From Roridomyces roridus (Eukaryota; Basidiomycota; Agaricomycetes; Agaricales; Mycenaceae): a DNA stretch of 64,000 bases. The DNA is taken from positions 372,001 to 436,000 of the forward strand of contig JARKIF010000034.1 in assembly GCA_029378245.1 (NCBI GenBank). The letters run 5' to 3'. The notes under the pieces were generated by a model. It did not search any database. It worked only from the letters and a program-made list of their open reading frames with translations, and was not told the DNA's origin. The position numbers were made by a program, and so were the translations under genes. Below, piece after piece: positions 33,354 through 43,703 of the stretch. How positions within the stretch are numbered: the stretch's first letter is position 1; each line of letters begins with the position of its first letter.

Positions 33354-34696
33354 ATGTCGACGCCAGCAGCGAAACCCCAAGAATCGACAGCCTCGTCGCT
33401 CCTTCGCCCAACCGTCGAGGCCATCACCACCTTTGTCCGTTCCGCATCTCAGCGCCGCACAAGCAGGCCTCCATTAATCTTCCCTCCGCCCTCGTGGAAT
33501 CTCGAGGAGACGCAAAACAACGGCGCCGGCGCATCGCATGTTCCAGACGAGCCCATTATTCCGAAAGAGTTCTCGGAGGATGCGGTACCTATGGAAGATG
33601 CTCCTGAACCGCAGGCATTCGCAAGGCGCATCAGCAGCCTCATCGACGAGCTACCTCCCCCTCCGATAACCAACGAAGGTGCTCCAATGGGTGACATAGA
33701 CCCGAAAGGCCCACCTCTGCCGCCTGCTGTCTCGAAGGACTCCAAGTTGATGAAGTTGCTCTCATCCGAGCATGTCATGAACGGCTCTCTTTCGCGCGGT
33801 CGGCAGAGTGTGTGGTCTGTATTGGAGCATCTGAAGCACAAGGCCGGTTCAATCGCTTCTCCTGCTGAGCCGCAGAAGGGAAATACGGAACAGCATAACC
33901 ATGACCGGGAAGACGAAGGGGTCATGATGTATGGTCCTTTGGAGCCGACTCCGGATTCCAAGCTAGAGATAGCGGACTCGGAGATCGTGCTCGAATATTT
34001 TGACGAGCCAGAGCCGGAGAAGCCCGTTGAGGATACGACGAAACCGCCTCCGGACGCGTCGAAGATTCCTCCCAATGACGCGCCCAAGACTGCTCCAGCG
34101 AAGAAACCGCCTGCCAACCCAAATCGCACCTCGAGATTCAAAGAGCGCACCTACTGGGTACCTTCTTCCACCAAAATCTCGCTACAGGCATCATGGTATG
34201 TCCATTCATTCTCTCAAAAGATCTCCAATGAATCTTACAATGAACCAGGTGGGGCTACCGTCTATACCTCCCACCGCCCATCATGAAGATTCTCGACAAC
34301 TCACACCTAGCCGCCGCCAAACGAGGCGCCATGATCGCAGCCTCGCTCAAATGGATGCTAGACCGCGTCCCCCTCGTAGCGATCCCCCTCCAATTCCGTC
34401 CCGCGATGCGCGTATTGAAGCGACTGACACCTTACCTCGGTTACATCGGTGTCTTTGTCGCATGGAGCTGGAACGCTATCAAAGCGCGGGATAAAGGCGA
34501 TGGTGTCGTCTTAACGGCGACGTGGTTGTTGCCTGTTGCACTAGTTCCTGGGACGTTGAAGCCGGAGGATTTCCAGCGCGGGAATGGTGGGGCGAATGAG
34601 ACTGTGGGGAAAGCCAAGGAGTCTAGGGCCAAACCGCAGGTACCTGCGGGTAAGAGATCTCAACCGCCTTCGAAAGGCGGCACGGACAAGAAGTGA
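33354..34696 (+). CDS. Uncharacterised membrane-associated protein
   Basis: Exons 33354-34195 and 34249-34696 (53-nt intron) encode 429 aa. The N-terminal 270 residues are Pro/Ser/acidic-rich and probably disordered. The C-terminal part begins SWWGYRLYLPPP and contains PLVAIPLQFRPAMRVLKRL, PYLGYIGVFVAWSWNAIKA and GVVLTATWLLPVALVPGTL. These give two or three hydrophobic segments, a block that looks conserved in basidiomycete proteins of unknown function. The tail is basic (KGGTDKK). Spliced in frame without gaps. A role at a membrane is inferred from the hydrophobic segments only. Confidence 0.65.
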
Positions 34697-34793
34697 TTTT
34701 ACCATGGACTATGCAGGTGTAATTCGTAATTTTTCATGTACCAAGAACGTATCGTACGCTGGAAATAGTGGAATTCAACATTGCCCGGATTGT

Positions 34794-34841
34794 TGAGAGC
34801 TACGGGATGACGTCATAGCGTCAGCTTGCTCTTGATCAACC
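34794..34841 (+). promoter_or_regulatory. CRE-like promoter element of family X copy C
   Basis: TGACGTCA at 34808-34815 inside a segment nearly identical to that upstream of copy B, showing that the duplication included the promoter. Confidence 0.45.
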
Positions 34842-35778
34842 ATGTCCTCTGAATCCCCTACCACCAAGAAAAAGCCCTCTGTTCCTCGCAAGGAGACGCC
34901 CGAATGTCGAAAATACGATATGGACTTGCCACGCCTTTTTCTTTACTACTTTCAACATACACAGGAAACCTCAGTCCGTGGCTTCTCATGTTCGATTTGT
35001 CCAGCTCAAGTGTCTCTTTAGGATGCCCCAACCAATCGACTACTTCACCGGTTTGATAAAGCTGGCCAAGCTGGGCAAAAGGCATTTGAAGACATAGCAA
35101 AACTGTCCAAGCGGCTCGTCGATATCGACGTTGCGTTGACATCACACCGCGGCACACTTTTGGACACCCTCGATCCTCTGAGCTCTGAATACGAGTCCCT
35201 CCTGGACGGTGTCCTTCGCGCGCTTGCCTCAATGGGGCATTACCTCCTCCTCTGCCGGGCGCCACTTCTACCGCCTGGTCACTCACTTGGACCGCCTTGT
35301 AACTCGTGTCTTCCTATCGTGGATATTGAGACGTTGGTGGCGGACTGGGAGCGCGGGCTGAAAGGGATGAAGACTTGCGCCAACGCCATTGAAAACCGTT
35401 GGCCAGATGCCATTTCTGCTTTGCGTAGCGAACTGGAATCACTTTCTCTACCCCTGCCGTCGTGGCTGCAATGGATTTATCCCGAAAATCGCGACATTTT
35501 CGCCTTGATCAACGAGCTAAAGAGCATCAAAGAGAGTGCCATCCAGGACATTGGCCAGCTCATGCAGGCGTTCAACGGATTGCATATCGCTTTCGAGGAA
35601 ACGAGACGGTCTGCATCGGCAAATGACCTCCGAACCATCGACACCGGGCTCGAGGAGTTGATTCGGCTCAACGCGGCATTTTTGAGGTATCGAGCGGGTT
35701 GTTCAATGCGGAGAATGACTATTTGTGGGACCACGAATTTGCCCTGCAGACTATGATGTGGCTGGATAAACACATGTA
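34842..35778 (+). pseudogene. Family X copy C, broken
   Basis: Starts MSSESPTTKKKPSVPRKETP and is clearly related to copies A and B. A TAG interrupts the frame at about 35020 (after CPAQVSL, where B has CPAQLFQ). Near the 3' end roughly 90 bases are missing after YRAGC, which shifts the frame. The family-like ending YLWDHEFALQTMMWLDKHM is read in another frame and ends at 35778. Between the two defects the frame is open and retains the SILKEAA-like segment (LKSIKESAIQDIGQLMQAF), which makes it closer to copy A there, while the 5' end is closest to B. Confidence 0.8.
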
Positions 35779-35930
35779 GAAATGTGTGGAGACGATTTTC
35801 TCCGCTGGGTCTGACGCGACGCACTCATTATAAGCATCTTCCAAGCTGCTACTAACGCGTTCTCGCGTTCTCTCATGTCTCAGACTTTACTGATGCCCCT
35901 GAACACCACGGCTCTCTCCAACCGCTAGAA

Positions 35931-36460
35931 CCGCAACCCCGGACGAAGCAAAAGCTGCGAGCAACGAGGCCAAACATTCAGATGGAGTCTCAACGGCAGA
36001 GCTAGCGCGACTCCTTCGCGAGCGAGACGGGATCACGGTGCGTATCCATCTTCCTCATCTCACAATCGAGCAAGACTCATATGATTACTTGCTCAGAGTC
36101 TCCGTCCCACGAAAGAAGAAACCGATGCCCTTCTCCGCGCATGAGAACTGGCAAACCCCCATGTTGGCACATTCCATTCTTTTTTGAATCATGCTCTCAA
36201 CCTTGCTAGCTGCTTGCGGATTATGATTTGTGCAAGGAAGGTGTGACGGGTGGGCAAACCAACCGCACAAAGAAAAGTTCAAACTTGAAGCGTGGCAAGA
36301 GACTCTGAGCCCGGCGCATTTTAGTGAGTTTTCGCATCCGAATCCCATTACTTGGTGGCTCAATACTGTGCCAGGGGCTATCCGCTCTCATATCATCGAG
36401 AAGGCGGCTGTAATTGCTGACACGGCGAACGATGAGTACCGTTACTGTGGATAGGTCGAA
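35931..36460 (+). pseudogene. Family Z relic
   Basis: A reading segment ending STAELARLLRERDGIT is followed by a GTGCGT..CAG intron and then SLRPTKEETDALLRA, a TGA stop, and PHVGTFHSFLNHALNL. This parallels the organisation of the next gene (AELEEVLRIADEFM, intron, NSFPTEKDWEDKIRTWEE, PDVGTVDSFVNQYSI). It is a broken tandem copy of an unrecognised family. Confidence 0.45.
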
Positions 36461-36541
36461 TTCTTGTAGTACTGTGAATGGGCCGGGATGTAAACCATGA
36501 TTGAAGCTTGACAAATCAACTGCCCCTAACTTGAAACTGCC

Positions 36542-37353
36542 ATGACTTTTCCGCCATCAAGCTCTTCTGAGCATCCCAGTGAAGGTTCAACGACGGCTAC
36601 ATCCGCTACATCTGGAGAACTAAAAGATACGACCGACTCGAATCAGGTCAGTGAGGCAGAACTTGAGGAGGTGCTGCGCATTGCAGACGAGTTCATGGTG
36701 CGTATTTCCATCTTCTGCATGACATCCCAAACGCTCATATGACGATTCAGAATTCTTTCCCTACTGAGAAGGACTGGGAAGACAAAATTCGTACTTGGGA
36801 AGAACAAAATCATTACGACCCCGACGTTGGCACAGTCGATTCCTTTGTGAATCAGTACTCAATCTCGTTAGGCAGAAGACAACGTTATAGGAGACGAAGA
36901 ATATACGGCAGTCGCATTGGCCGTAATAGACGCGGAGGTTCAACCTCATAGAGAAAGATACAATCCCAACTCGTCGCCCACCTCGACGATGCACTCGAAC
37001 AACACCCCGCACGCGGCTCACGGCTCCCGGACAGCATCATCAATATCTTCCTCCAACTCTCCAGTGGATCGATCCACGATCCCGGCTGTGCGCAAAAAGC
37101 GCGTGGAATCATCCGACATTACCTCGATATACTACCCGTACCTGCAACCCGCGATGCAGCGCTTAAAGCGATCGTAGAGCTCGAGCGGGTGATTCCTGGG
37201 ACCGCAGATGCGGTCACAGCCAACCCAATATTGGGCCTCCTCAGTTCCCACATGTACGCCAATACCAGGCTGGAGAGGAGGAAGACTGTGGACTTGGTAG
37301 GAGACTCGCCTGTTGTACCTTTTGTTACACCGAGGCTGGATGTCCGGCCATAA
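36542..37353 (+). CDS. Family Z gene, uncharacterised
   Basis: Exon 1 begins at 36542 (MTFPPSSSSEHPSEGSTTAT ... RIADEFM). Exon 2 begins near 36751 after a GTGCGT..CAG intron (NSFPTEKDWEDKIRTWEEQN). A last segment reads QLVAHLDDALEQHPARG, IINIFLQLSSGSIHDPGCAQ and FVTPRLDVRP-stop at 37353. The join between exons 2 and 3 (36880-36955) is uncertain: no single GT-AG pair gave a fully convincing frame, so the gene may be slightly damaged. No domain was recognised. Confidence 0.4.
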
Positions 37354-37385
37354 TATGTGCGGTTGTCGTTGTACGAATGGAATTT

Positions 37386-38288
37386 TTACATGAGATAACG
37401 AGACACTCCGAGCGCGATAGCCCCTCCGACAACAAGCACGCCTGCGAGATTGCGAAGCGAGCGAATGATGACTTTGCGTCCCAGCACGCCCATCTTTTCT
37501 TTCAGCGCCGACGCCTCATTGATTCGAGGGAAGGGCACGTCTGGCACTGGTTTGCCAAGGAACTTGCACAACGGCTCCCAACCACTCCCCAACTCGTACT
37601 CCAGCAGTCTCTCCTTCGGGGTGACCCTCCTGATCTCGGCGTAGTGCGCCCGATACTTGTCCCTCGAAACCTTCTCCGCCTCGTGCAACGTCGACGACTT
37701 GAACTCCTCATTCATCCAGATTCGCACGAGGGCAGACAACCTGGCCATCCACGTCGGGTCAAACCACGCCGCGACGTGGAACGTCTGGTCAAAACTACTG
37801 TCGATCACGAGCTGCCACGACTTGTACCAAGACTCGATGTCGCGTTCCACCAAAATGACTTTGGCCTCGGGGTACGCCTCGATGAGCTCTGGTGCAAATG
37901 AGGTGCACGGCGCATCGGTCACCGCCATGCAGTGACCGAGAAGTTTGTCGAATTCGGCGCGCCCAAACTTGCCTTTCCCTTGGAACTTGGCTTTGTAGGC
38001 CTCGATCCACATATCGCAATCTTGGACGTTTTCGTAGATGTTGAAGAAATGGTAGCAGTCGTTGTATCCCAGGATTTGCAGCGCCGCTTTCATGGCTATA
38101 GGGGCATGAGGAACGAGTGCGGGATGACACTGACGTCGGACGGTGAACTCACAAGCTGTTCCAGTGCGCGACATGCCGAGGTTCAAAACCTCCATGGGCA
38201 CCACACGACGGCACTTGTGCCGATCAATGCCGCGGTCCTCGACGTACATCTCGGGGTGTCGGATACGAATGTCTTCCACCGCTGACAT
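37386..38288 (-). CDS. Sulfotransferase-like P-loop protein with C-terminal membrane anchor
   Basis: Exons 38153-38288 and 37386-38095 (57-nt in-frame intron) give 281 aa. The segment VLNLGMSRTGTASMKAALQI is the P-loop-like 5'-phosphosulfate-binding motif of the sulfotransferase-like family common in fungi. AYPEAKVILVERDIESWYKS matches its second conserved strand. The C terminus, VLVVGGAIALGVSRYLM, is a single hydrophobic tail, so the enzyme is probably tail-anchored. The substrate is unknown; fungal members are often annotated only as P-loop NTPase-fold proteins. Skipping the intron would also stay in frame, but GTGAGT..TATAG matches the usual sites and brings the motif together. Confidence 0.8.
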   Translation of the reverse strand: MSAVEDIRIRHPEMYVEDRGIDRHKCRRVVPMEVLNLGMSRTGTACEFTVRRQCHPALVPHAPIAMKAALQILGYNDCYHFFNIYENVQDCDMWIEAYKAKFQGKGKFGRAEFDKLLGHCMAVTDAPCTSFAPELIEAYPEAKVILVERDIESWYKSWQLVIDSSFDQTFHVAAWFDPTWMARLSALVRIWMNEEFKSSTLHEAEKVSRDKYRAHYAEIRRVTPKERLLEYELGSGWEPLCKFLGKPVPDVPFPRINEASALKEKMGVLGRKVIIRSLRNLAGVLVVGGAIALGVSRYLM

Positions 38289-39829
38289 TTTGGAAAAGAA
38301 AAGAGAGAACGAGTTGTCTTGTTGGCTGGTGAAGGAGTGAAAAGAGAGGGAATTTGAAACGCAGCGGTCTCGCCCGCGAAATTGTGTTTTAGATTTGAGC
38401 GGGACATATCATCGTATTGAATTGGCGCTTTGAACTAACGAAATGGGCTCTGTAAGCCTTTGAAGCTGTCTCTGAACCAACGAAATGGTTCCGGTGGTGG
38501 TGAAAATGCAGTGAATGCGGAGTTTGTTCCGCCCGAGGCTGGCGCATCTGATGAGGACTAGGCCGATGATCCGGTGCCACTCTGAAGTCTCAGCTTGCAG
38601 TCTTTGTCCTCACAATCTGTAAAACCTCACGCGATCTTGTTACACGAAAGTTGGATGGCGTTCCCAGTTCGATGAAGATAATTTATAGAGGAAGGAAGAA
38701 ATCGTTACAGGGGGTATATGGTACATAAGTACTGCCTGTAACTGAAAAGAAGACCAGGGTATATAAAAGAGAAACGGAGAGACAGTAGAGGAGAGATAAA
38801 GTAAAATCGAGTCCTTCAATACCAGAAACGCTCCCAACTTGCGGGAGTCTTGGGCTTGGTCTTATCGAAAGAAGGCGGAGGAAGAGCACCACGAGCCAAC
38901 GCGTCCCAGTTCCTGAACCATAGTCAACACAACTCGCAGAAGCGGAAAATGCGACTTACAAACTTCCCCAAATGCGATGCGCCTTGATATCATGTACGGT
39001 CGCCCACCGGCTGAACGGATCCGGCTTGAACGCCTAGAAGAACCAGATGAGCCTCGCACGTCGGTATCAATGCAAGAATCACCCACCTCTTTGAAAAAAT
39101 CGCGCTCCGCCTCTCCGAGCACCACTTCATAATTCGCGCCATCCAAATCAAGAACGAGCGGCCTGAAATACGTCTCCCTCTCGCTATCGTATGCCCAAGG
39201 AAGTGCGCCAGTCATAGCTTCGAAGAACGTCACCGCCCACGACCAGATATCCACCCCATACGAATACTGCTCAAACCGAAAAACTTCCGGCGCTGAATAC
39301 TTGGGAGTCCCGCGCCCCTCTTTGACGACGATGTGTGGGTTGTTCTTGCTGGGCCATAGGAGGGGAAAGTGGTCTTCACCGCGCACTTGAGCCTCTTCCC
39401 AGCTGTTCCCGCCGCTCACGTTCACGTCAAAGGTTTTCGAGAGACCAAAGTCGGTGAGCACGATGTTGCCGCGACTGTCGAAGAGGATGTTGTCGGGCTT
39501 GATATCCCGGTGTAGGATTCCGATTCGATGGAGACCGTGGATGGCAAGTAGCTGGAAAGACGTTTAAGCACCACGAACTTGTCACATAACGGTTCATCGC
39601 ACCATTTGCGCCGCATGGTACGTCCCCAGGGCACTGCCGATATATCCGCCCACCGATTTCATCTTATCGGACAAAGTACCACCCGGAACGTAATCCTGAA
39701 GACAGTTAGAAACGGCGGCGACGGACAGATGAATCCCATACCATGATGAGAATAAAGTCAAAATTGTCGTAAAAGGCCCCAAATAGAGTTGTCGCAGACA
39801 CAGGGTTGCCGCAGGTGCGCAGCTGATTC

Positions 39830-39837
39830 GTAGCGCG
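39830..39837 (+). repeat. Target-site duplication, left copy
   Basis: GTAGCGCG directly before the left terminal repeat. The right copy, ATAGCGCG (53602-53609), differs only in the first base. An 8-bp duplication is what Zisupton-type elements produce. Confidence 0.85.
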
Positions 39838-40068
39838 CACCTTTAGGACCTGTATTTCCCCTCTAATAGGAAGGGACAACCCATGGTGGTGTCCATTCTA
39901 ATTGGAAAGGATAGAGGCCGGGTCCCTATGTCGCAATAAAGAGCGCGACAAAGGTCGCAATAAAGTCCCAATATACCACGTAAAGACTTACCAAGTGCAA
40001 GTAATAGGTAGTGTTGCGATAAAGTCGTGCCGAATGATCCCCCATCGTGATCTTAGCCCAAAAAGGAA
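39838..40068 (+). repeat. Left terminal inverted repeat of the KDZ element (231 bp)
   Basis: Begins CACCTTTAGGACCTGTATTT and is the reverse complement of 53371-53601 except for one base (TCCCAATA versus TCTCAATA). It contains two GTCGCAATAAAG words and a GCGATAAAG variant, possible transposase-binding repeats. Confidence 0.95.
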
Positions 40069-40089
40069 ATTACTGCCACTAAGTACATT

Positions 40090-43000
40090 CTACTCTGCAA
40101 TACTCTCCCCCCGCTCGTCCGCATCAATCCCGAGCCCGGCGATCTTGAAGAGCAAGTCCGACACGTGCTCATCATGTGCTTCATCGCCATCCTCGCCGTC
40201 CGAATCGGGCTCACCCCCATCCTCCTCGTGACTCGGCTCCTCCCCACCCGCCATCCCCGGTTCCCGCTCCGTGTCCACCACCATCTGGTCCTCCTCGTGC
40301 TCATCAGGCGAAACGGGCTGCAGTGGCACGCCGGGTGTCAATGACGCAGTACACCGTGTGCCCCACTTCCTCTTCAATGCGTGCAGCCGTATCATGTGTG
40401 ACTGCTCAAATCTTCCTCGCCGCCCCCGATACTCTGCAACATGGACAGCCAGCACGTAGTCGTCCTCCACCTGCTCTTCCGTCTTGCCCTCCGTCCGCCG
40501 CAGTTCTTTCTCGCGTTTATGGAGGAACACGCTCTCGTCGCGCATCCAAGTCACGAAACGACGAATTTCAATATCCAATCGTTTGATCTCCTCCCGCGCA
40601 CGCTCCAGCCGGAACCAGCGGTTCATGACTGCGCGGTATGCAGGCCGGGCCCAGTATTGGCGGTTTACATCGTGACGGCTGTGGCGGAGTAGGTCAAAGT
40701 CAGCGAGGAAGGCGTACTCCAGGACCTGCTCAATGTCGACAGGATCCCGAGGTGGGGTGACAGCAGCAGCGGCGGCGTTGTATTTGGCGACCGCGGATCG
40801 TACAGCCTTGGAGCGAGCTTGCAGGGACTTGGCAATGTGCTTTCGCATCTTGTAGCCTAACATTCAAGTCAGCATGGAGAACAAATACACCAATCAAATC
40901 AGACTCACCGGTGCCGGACTGATTCATCTTGGTGAGCTCGAACAAACGCTCCACTACGAGGAGCTCCAATCGATCAAGAGCACGCTGATATTCTAGCGAG
41001 CGAGCCTCCTCCTCGGCGGCAATGTAACTTGGGCTCGTCGGAGTCCAGCGTGTAGCGATGCCAAGCTCTAGCTCGATATCCGCCAGCGCCATTGCACTCC
41101 GCTCCCTCTTCTCCAGCGCATGCCGAAGTGCGAGTTCTGCCTTGCTCTTGCCGGGCGTGAAGGCTGCATTGTCCGACTGGGATTTGCGAACGGCTGCCCT
41201 GCAAGCCGTGACTTTGGCTCTGCACACCGGCATCAGATACACCCAGAGGAGATGGGCTGAAAACTCACGAGTCGGCGCTCTCTGCTACCAGGCAAGCGAC
41301 GTAGCGGGTTTCCGCAGTATCTTCCGCCTTCTTTGAGCTCTTCCACAGCTCCTTCAAATACACCATCTCATTCGCAAGCGCCTGGACGAATTCCTCTCCG
41401 TCCACAACATCCTCGTCCCTCATCATCTGCCTAACCATTGGTTCGTCGTCCAAGATCTTCAAAGACTGCTCGTAGTTGGAGCAGAGGAAGGTTGCTAAGG
41501 AAGGAGATGAGCGTTCTTGTCGAGGTGAGAGAGAGAGAGAGAGGTCTACGTACTGAGGGAAGCGTACACATCAAAGTCATCCATGTGCTTGAAATACGCC
41601 GTGATCTCCTGCTGACGGTGGAAGCGACTCGCACGCCGACAACAGCCCGCCAGTGCATTGCTCCTCGAGAACCGCCGCTCGCACCCTTCCAGATCCTCAA
41701 TCCCCAGGCCCTTGACGTATAACGCCAAGAAGCAGACCTGGCAAAGGCGATTGTGCGCATGCCCGTGGAACGAGCCAACGAGGCACCGCAATCGAGCCTC
41801 GCGCGCCTTGGGTCCTAGCTCGCTCTTGTCGAGAGTGGTGCAGAAGTGGCACCCAATGTCGTAACCAACCCCAATATCAATACCGAAATGCTTGAGGAGG
41901 TGCTCGACCACGGCCAGAGGATATTTAGACCTGATGGAATAATTGAGTGAGGAGCTCAAAACTGCAGAGGACGGAAACGTACAGCTCACCGCTGCGCAGC
42001 ATGTCCACCAACACCAAAGCAAACCCGTGGCGACACAGGCAAAGGAAGATACCAGTCTCGTCGAATATGCCCCACATTTTGGCCGTCACATCATTGAGCA
42101 TGTTCTTCCAACGTTCCTTGCATGGATTGTCCACTCCCTGCTTGAATGTTAGCCTTCAAATCGATTTTGATCAATTCACGAACTCACATTGTCGTCTGAA
42201 GGCAAGATATTGGCTAGCCGGCGGCGAGCCCACTCATCCACCTGCTCACGCGGCAGATAATACCCGTCGCTTGCATCCCGGTCGTCCCAACGCTCATTCG
42301 TCTCCCCAGGGCCATCGTCACCGGGTCCTCGTCGCAGAACTCGCTTCAACGAGTCGTTGCCATCCATCGTGACCAGCATGCTGAAAATCAGGTCGTCCTC
42401 TCCCTCGAGCCTGTAGCTGCACGCAGGACAGCAGTTCTTCATTCGCCAAGCGGGATCATCCCGGCCGAGGGACTTGAGTACTTGAAGCTCGGTGCGTCGA
42501 CGTAGTTCAAGGTAGAGGTCGAGGGCGATGGAAAAGTGTTGATGCATAGTCGAGCGAATGGGAACCTGTCCAATACAGTCAGTCAATGGTATGCAGAAGC
42601 GTAATAGAATATGCTTACCCCATGTAAATCAGCCAGAGTCTTGGTAAAGGCGTATATGGAGAACTGGGGACACCGCGCATGCGAGACGCGATAAAAGTCT
42701 AGTGTAGCCATTGTAAAAACGAACTGGGGTGTCCACGGTGCAGAGGGTACAACCCCGAGTCTGAGCAGGGCGGCTGAAAAACCTCCACTGCCTTTGGGAA
42801 GCGACAGCGTCTCGCTGTGCTCCGCTGGGTGTTTCGTCAGATGAAAAAAGCCAAGAAACAAAAAATAAACGCACTGAATAGGTCCATGACCATCACTGTG
42901 TAAAACTCCGGGTCCTCTTCATCCTCCTCGTCAGGCTTCCCCCGTGCACGAAAGGTCGAGTACGCCTTGAGCATGCTAGGCATCTGGGCGGCAAATGCGT

Positions 43001-43511
43001 TGTTACGTCTTTGAGTACGGTCCCTGCGGGTCCGCGTATCTTTGCACCGAGTCCTGACGCAAGTTAGTGGATGTACAAGATTTGCCTTAAAAATCAAGTG
43101 CTCACCTGGCACGCTCCGTCATCTCGATGATGTCCTCCAGCGTTTCATGGTCTCCCCCAGCGTGACTGATTTGAGCTTTGTGTGTCCCATCCAACACGTT
43201 CGCGACCGTATGAATCTCTGGCAGATTTGCTGCATCAAATTCGGGGGCAGCAGCCAATTCTTGGATGGCGAGAAGATTTTGCCGATTTGTGGTGGACATG
43301 ACTGTCAAGCGTGAGTGCAAAGGTTCATGTTGGGTCGCATCTACTCACCATCCCAGGCATCCTGACGTCCCTTAGCCCGATTGTCTTGGTACTCAGCCAG
43401 TTTGACGGGACCCAAACGAAGCTTCTTCACTGAAGTGGGGGCGCAGCTGTCGGGGTCGGATGCAGCGCCCATGACTTGCCATTGCCTCGATCGACTCTTG
43501 AATTTCTTCAT
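40090..43511 (-). CDS. KDZ-superfamily transposase
   Basis: Ten exons keep frame throughout and give 985 aa: 43349-43511, 43106-43301, 42875-43053, 42619-42824, 42188-42565, 41983-42137, 41554-41930, 41269-41494, 40909-41219 and 40090-40856. Family motifs in order are KNCCPACSYRLEGEDDLIFS with VTMDGNDSLKR, GIFLCLCRHGFALVLVDMLR, KYPLAVVEHLLKHFGIDIGV, GYDIGCHFCTTL, GSFHGHAHNRLCQVCFLALY and GLGIEDLEGCERRFSRSNAL. These are hallmarks of the KDZ catalytic core, whose acidic residues (MDGN, GYDIGC, EDLEGCE) are kept. The C terminus holds a long coiled-coil-like region with an acidic tail (DEHEEDQMVV, GEDGDEAHDE). The start MKKFKSRSRQ is basic. It would cut and join the 231-bp ends. Confidence 0.93.
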
Positions 43512-43703
43512 AACGAGCAAAGTGGTATGACGAGCAAAGTGGTAAGTCGAGACCGACGCGGCAGACACGGGAACGTGATCAACAAAGTCACGTACAAACA
43601 CGGCTGCAATACGGCTGCAATACGGCTGCAATTTATGTAAATCTCTTTGTTCTCAACATCTCTTTTCCCTTCGTCTTGCTGGCAGTGCCCAGGCTGCGTT
43701 TTC
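43512..43703. promoter_or_regulatory. Bidirectional promoter between transposase and TET/JBP
   Basis: Only 192 bp separate the two divergent start codons. Inside are a 15-bp direct repeat (ACGAGCAAAGTGGTA at 43513-43527 and 43530-43544) and three perfect tandem 11-bp units, ACGGCTGCAAT (43600-43632), followed by an AT-rich stretch and a CT-rich leader before the TET/JBP start. The arrangement implies coordinated expression of both genes. Confidence 0.7.
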
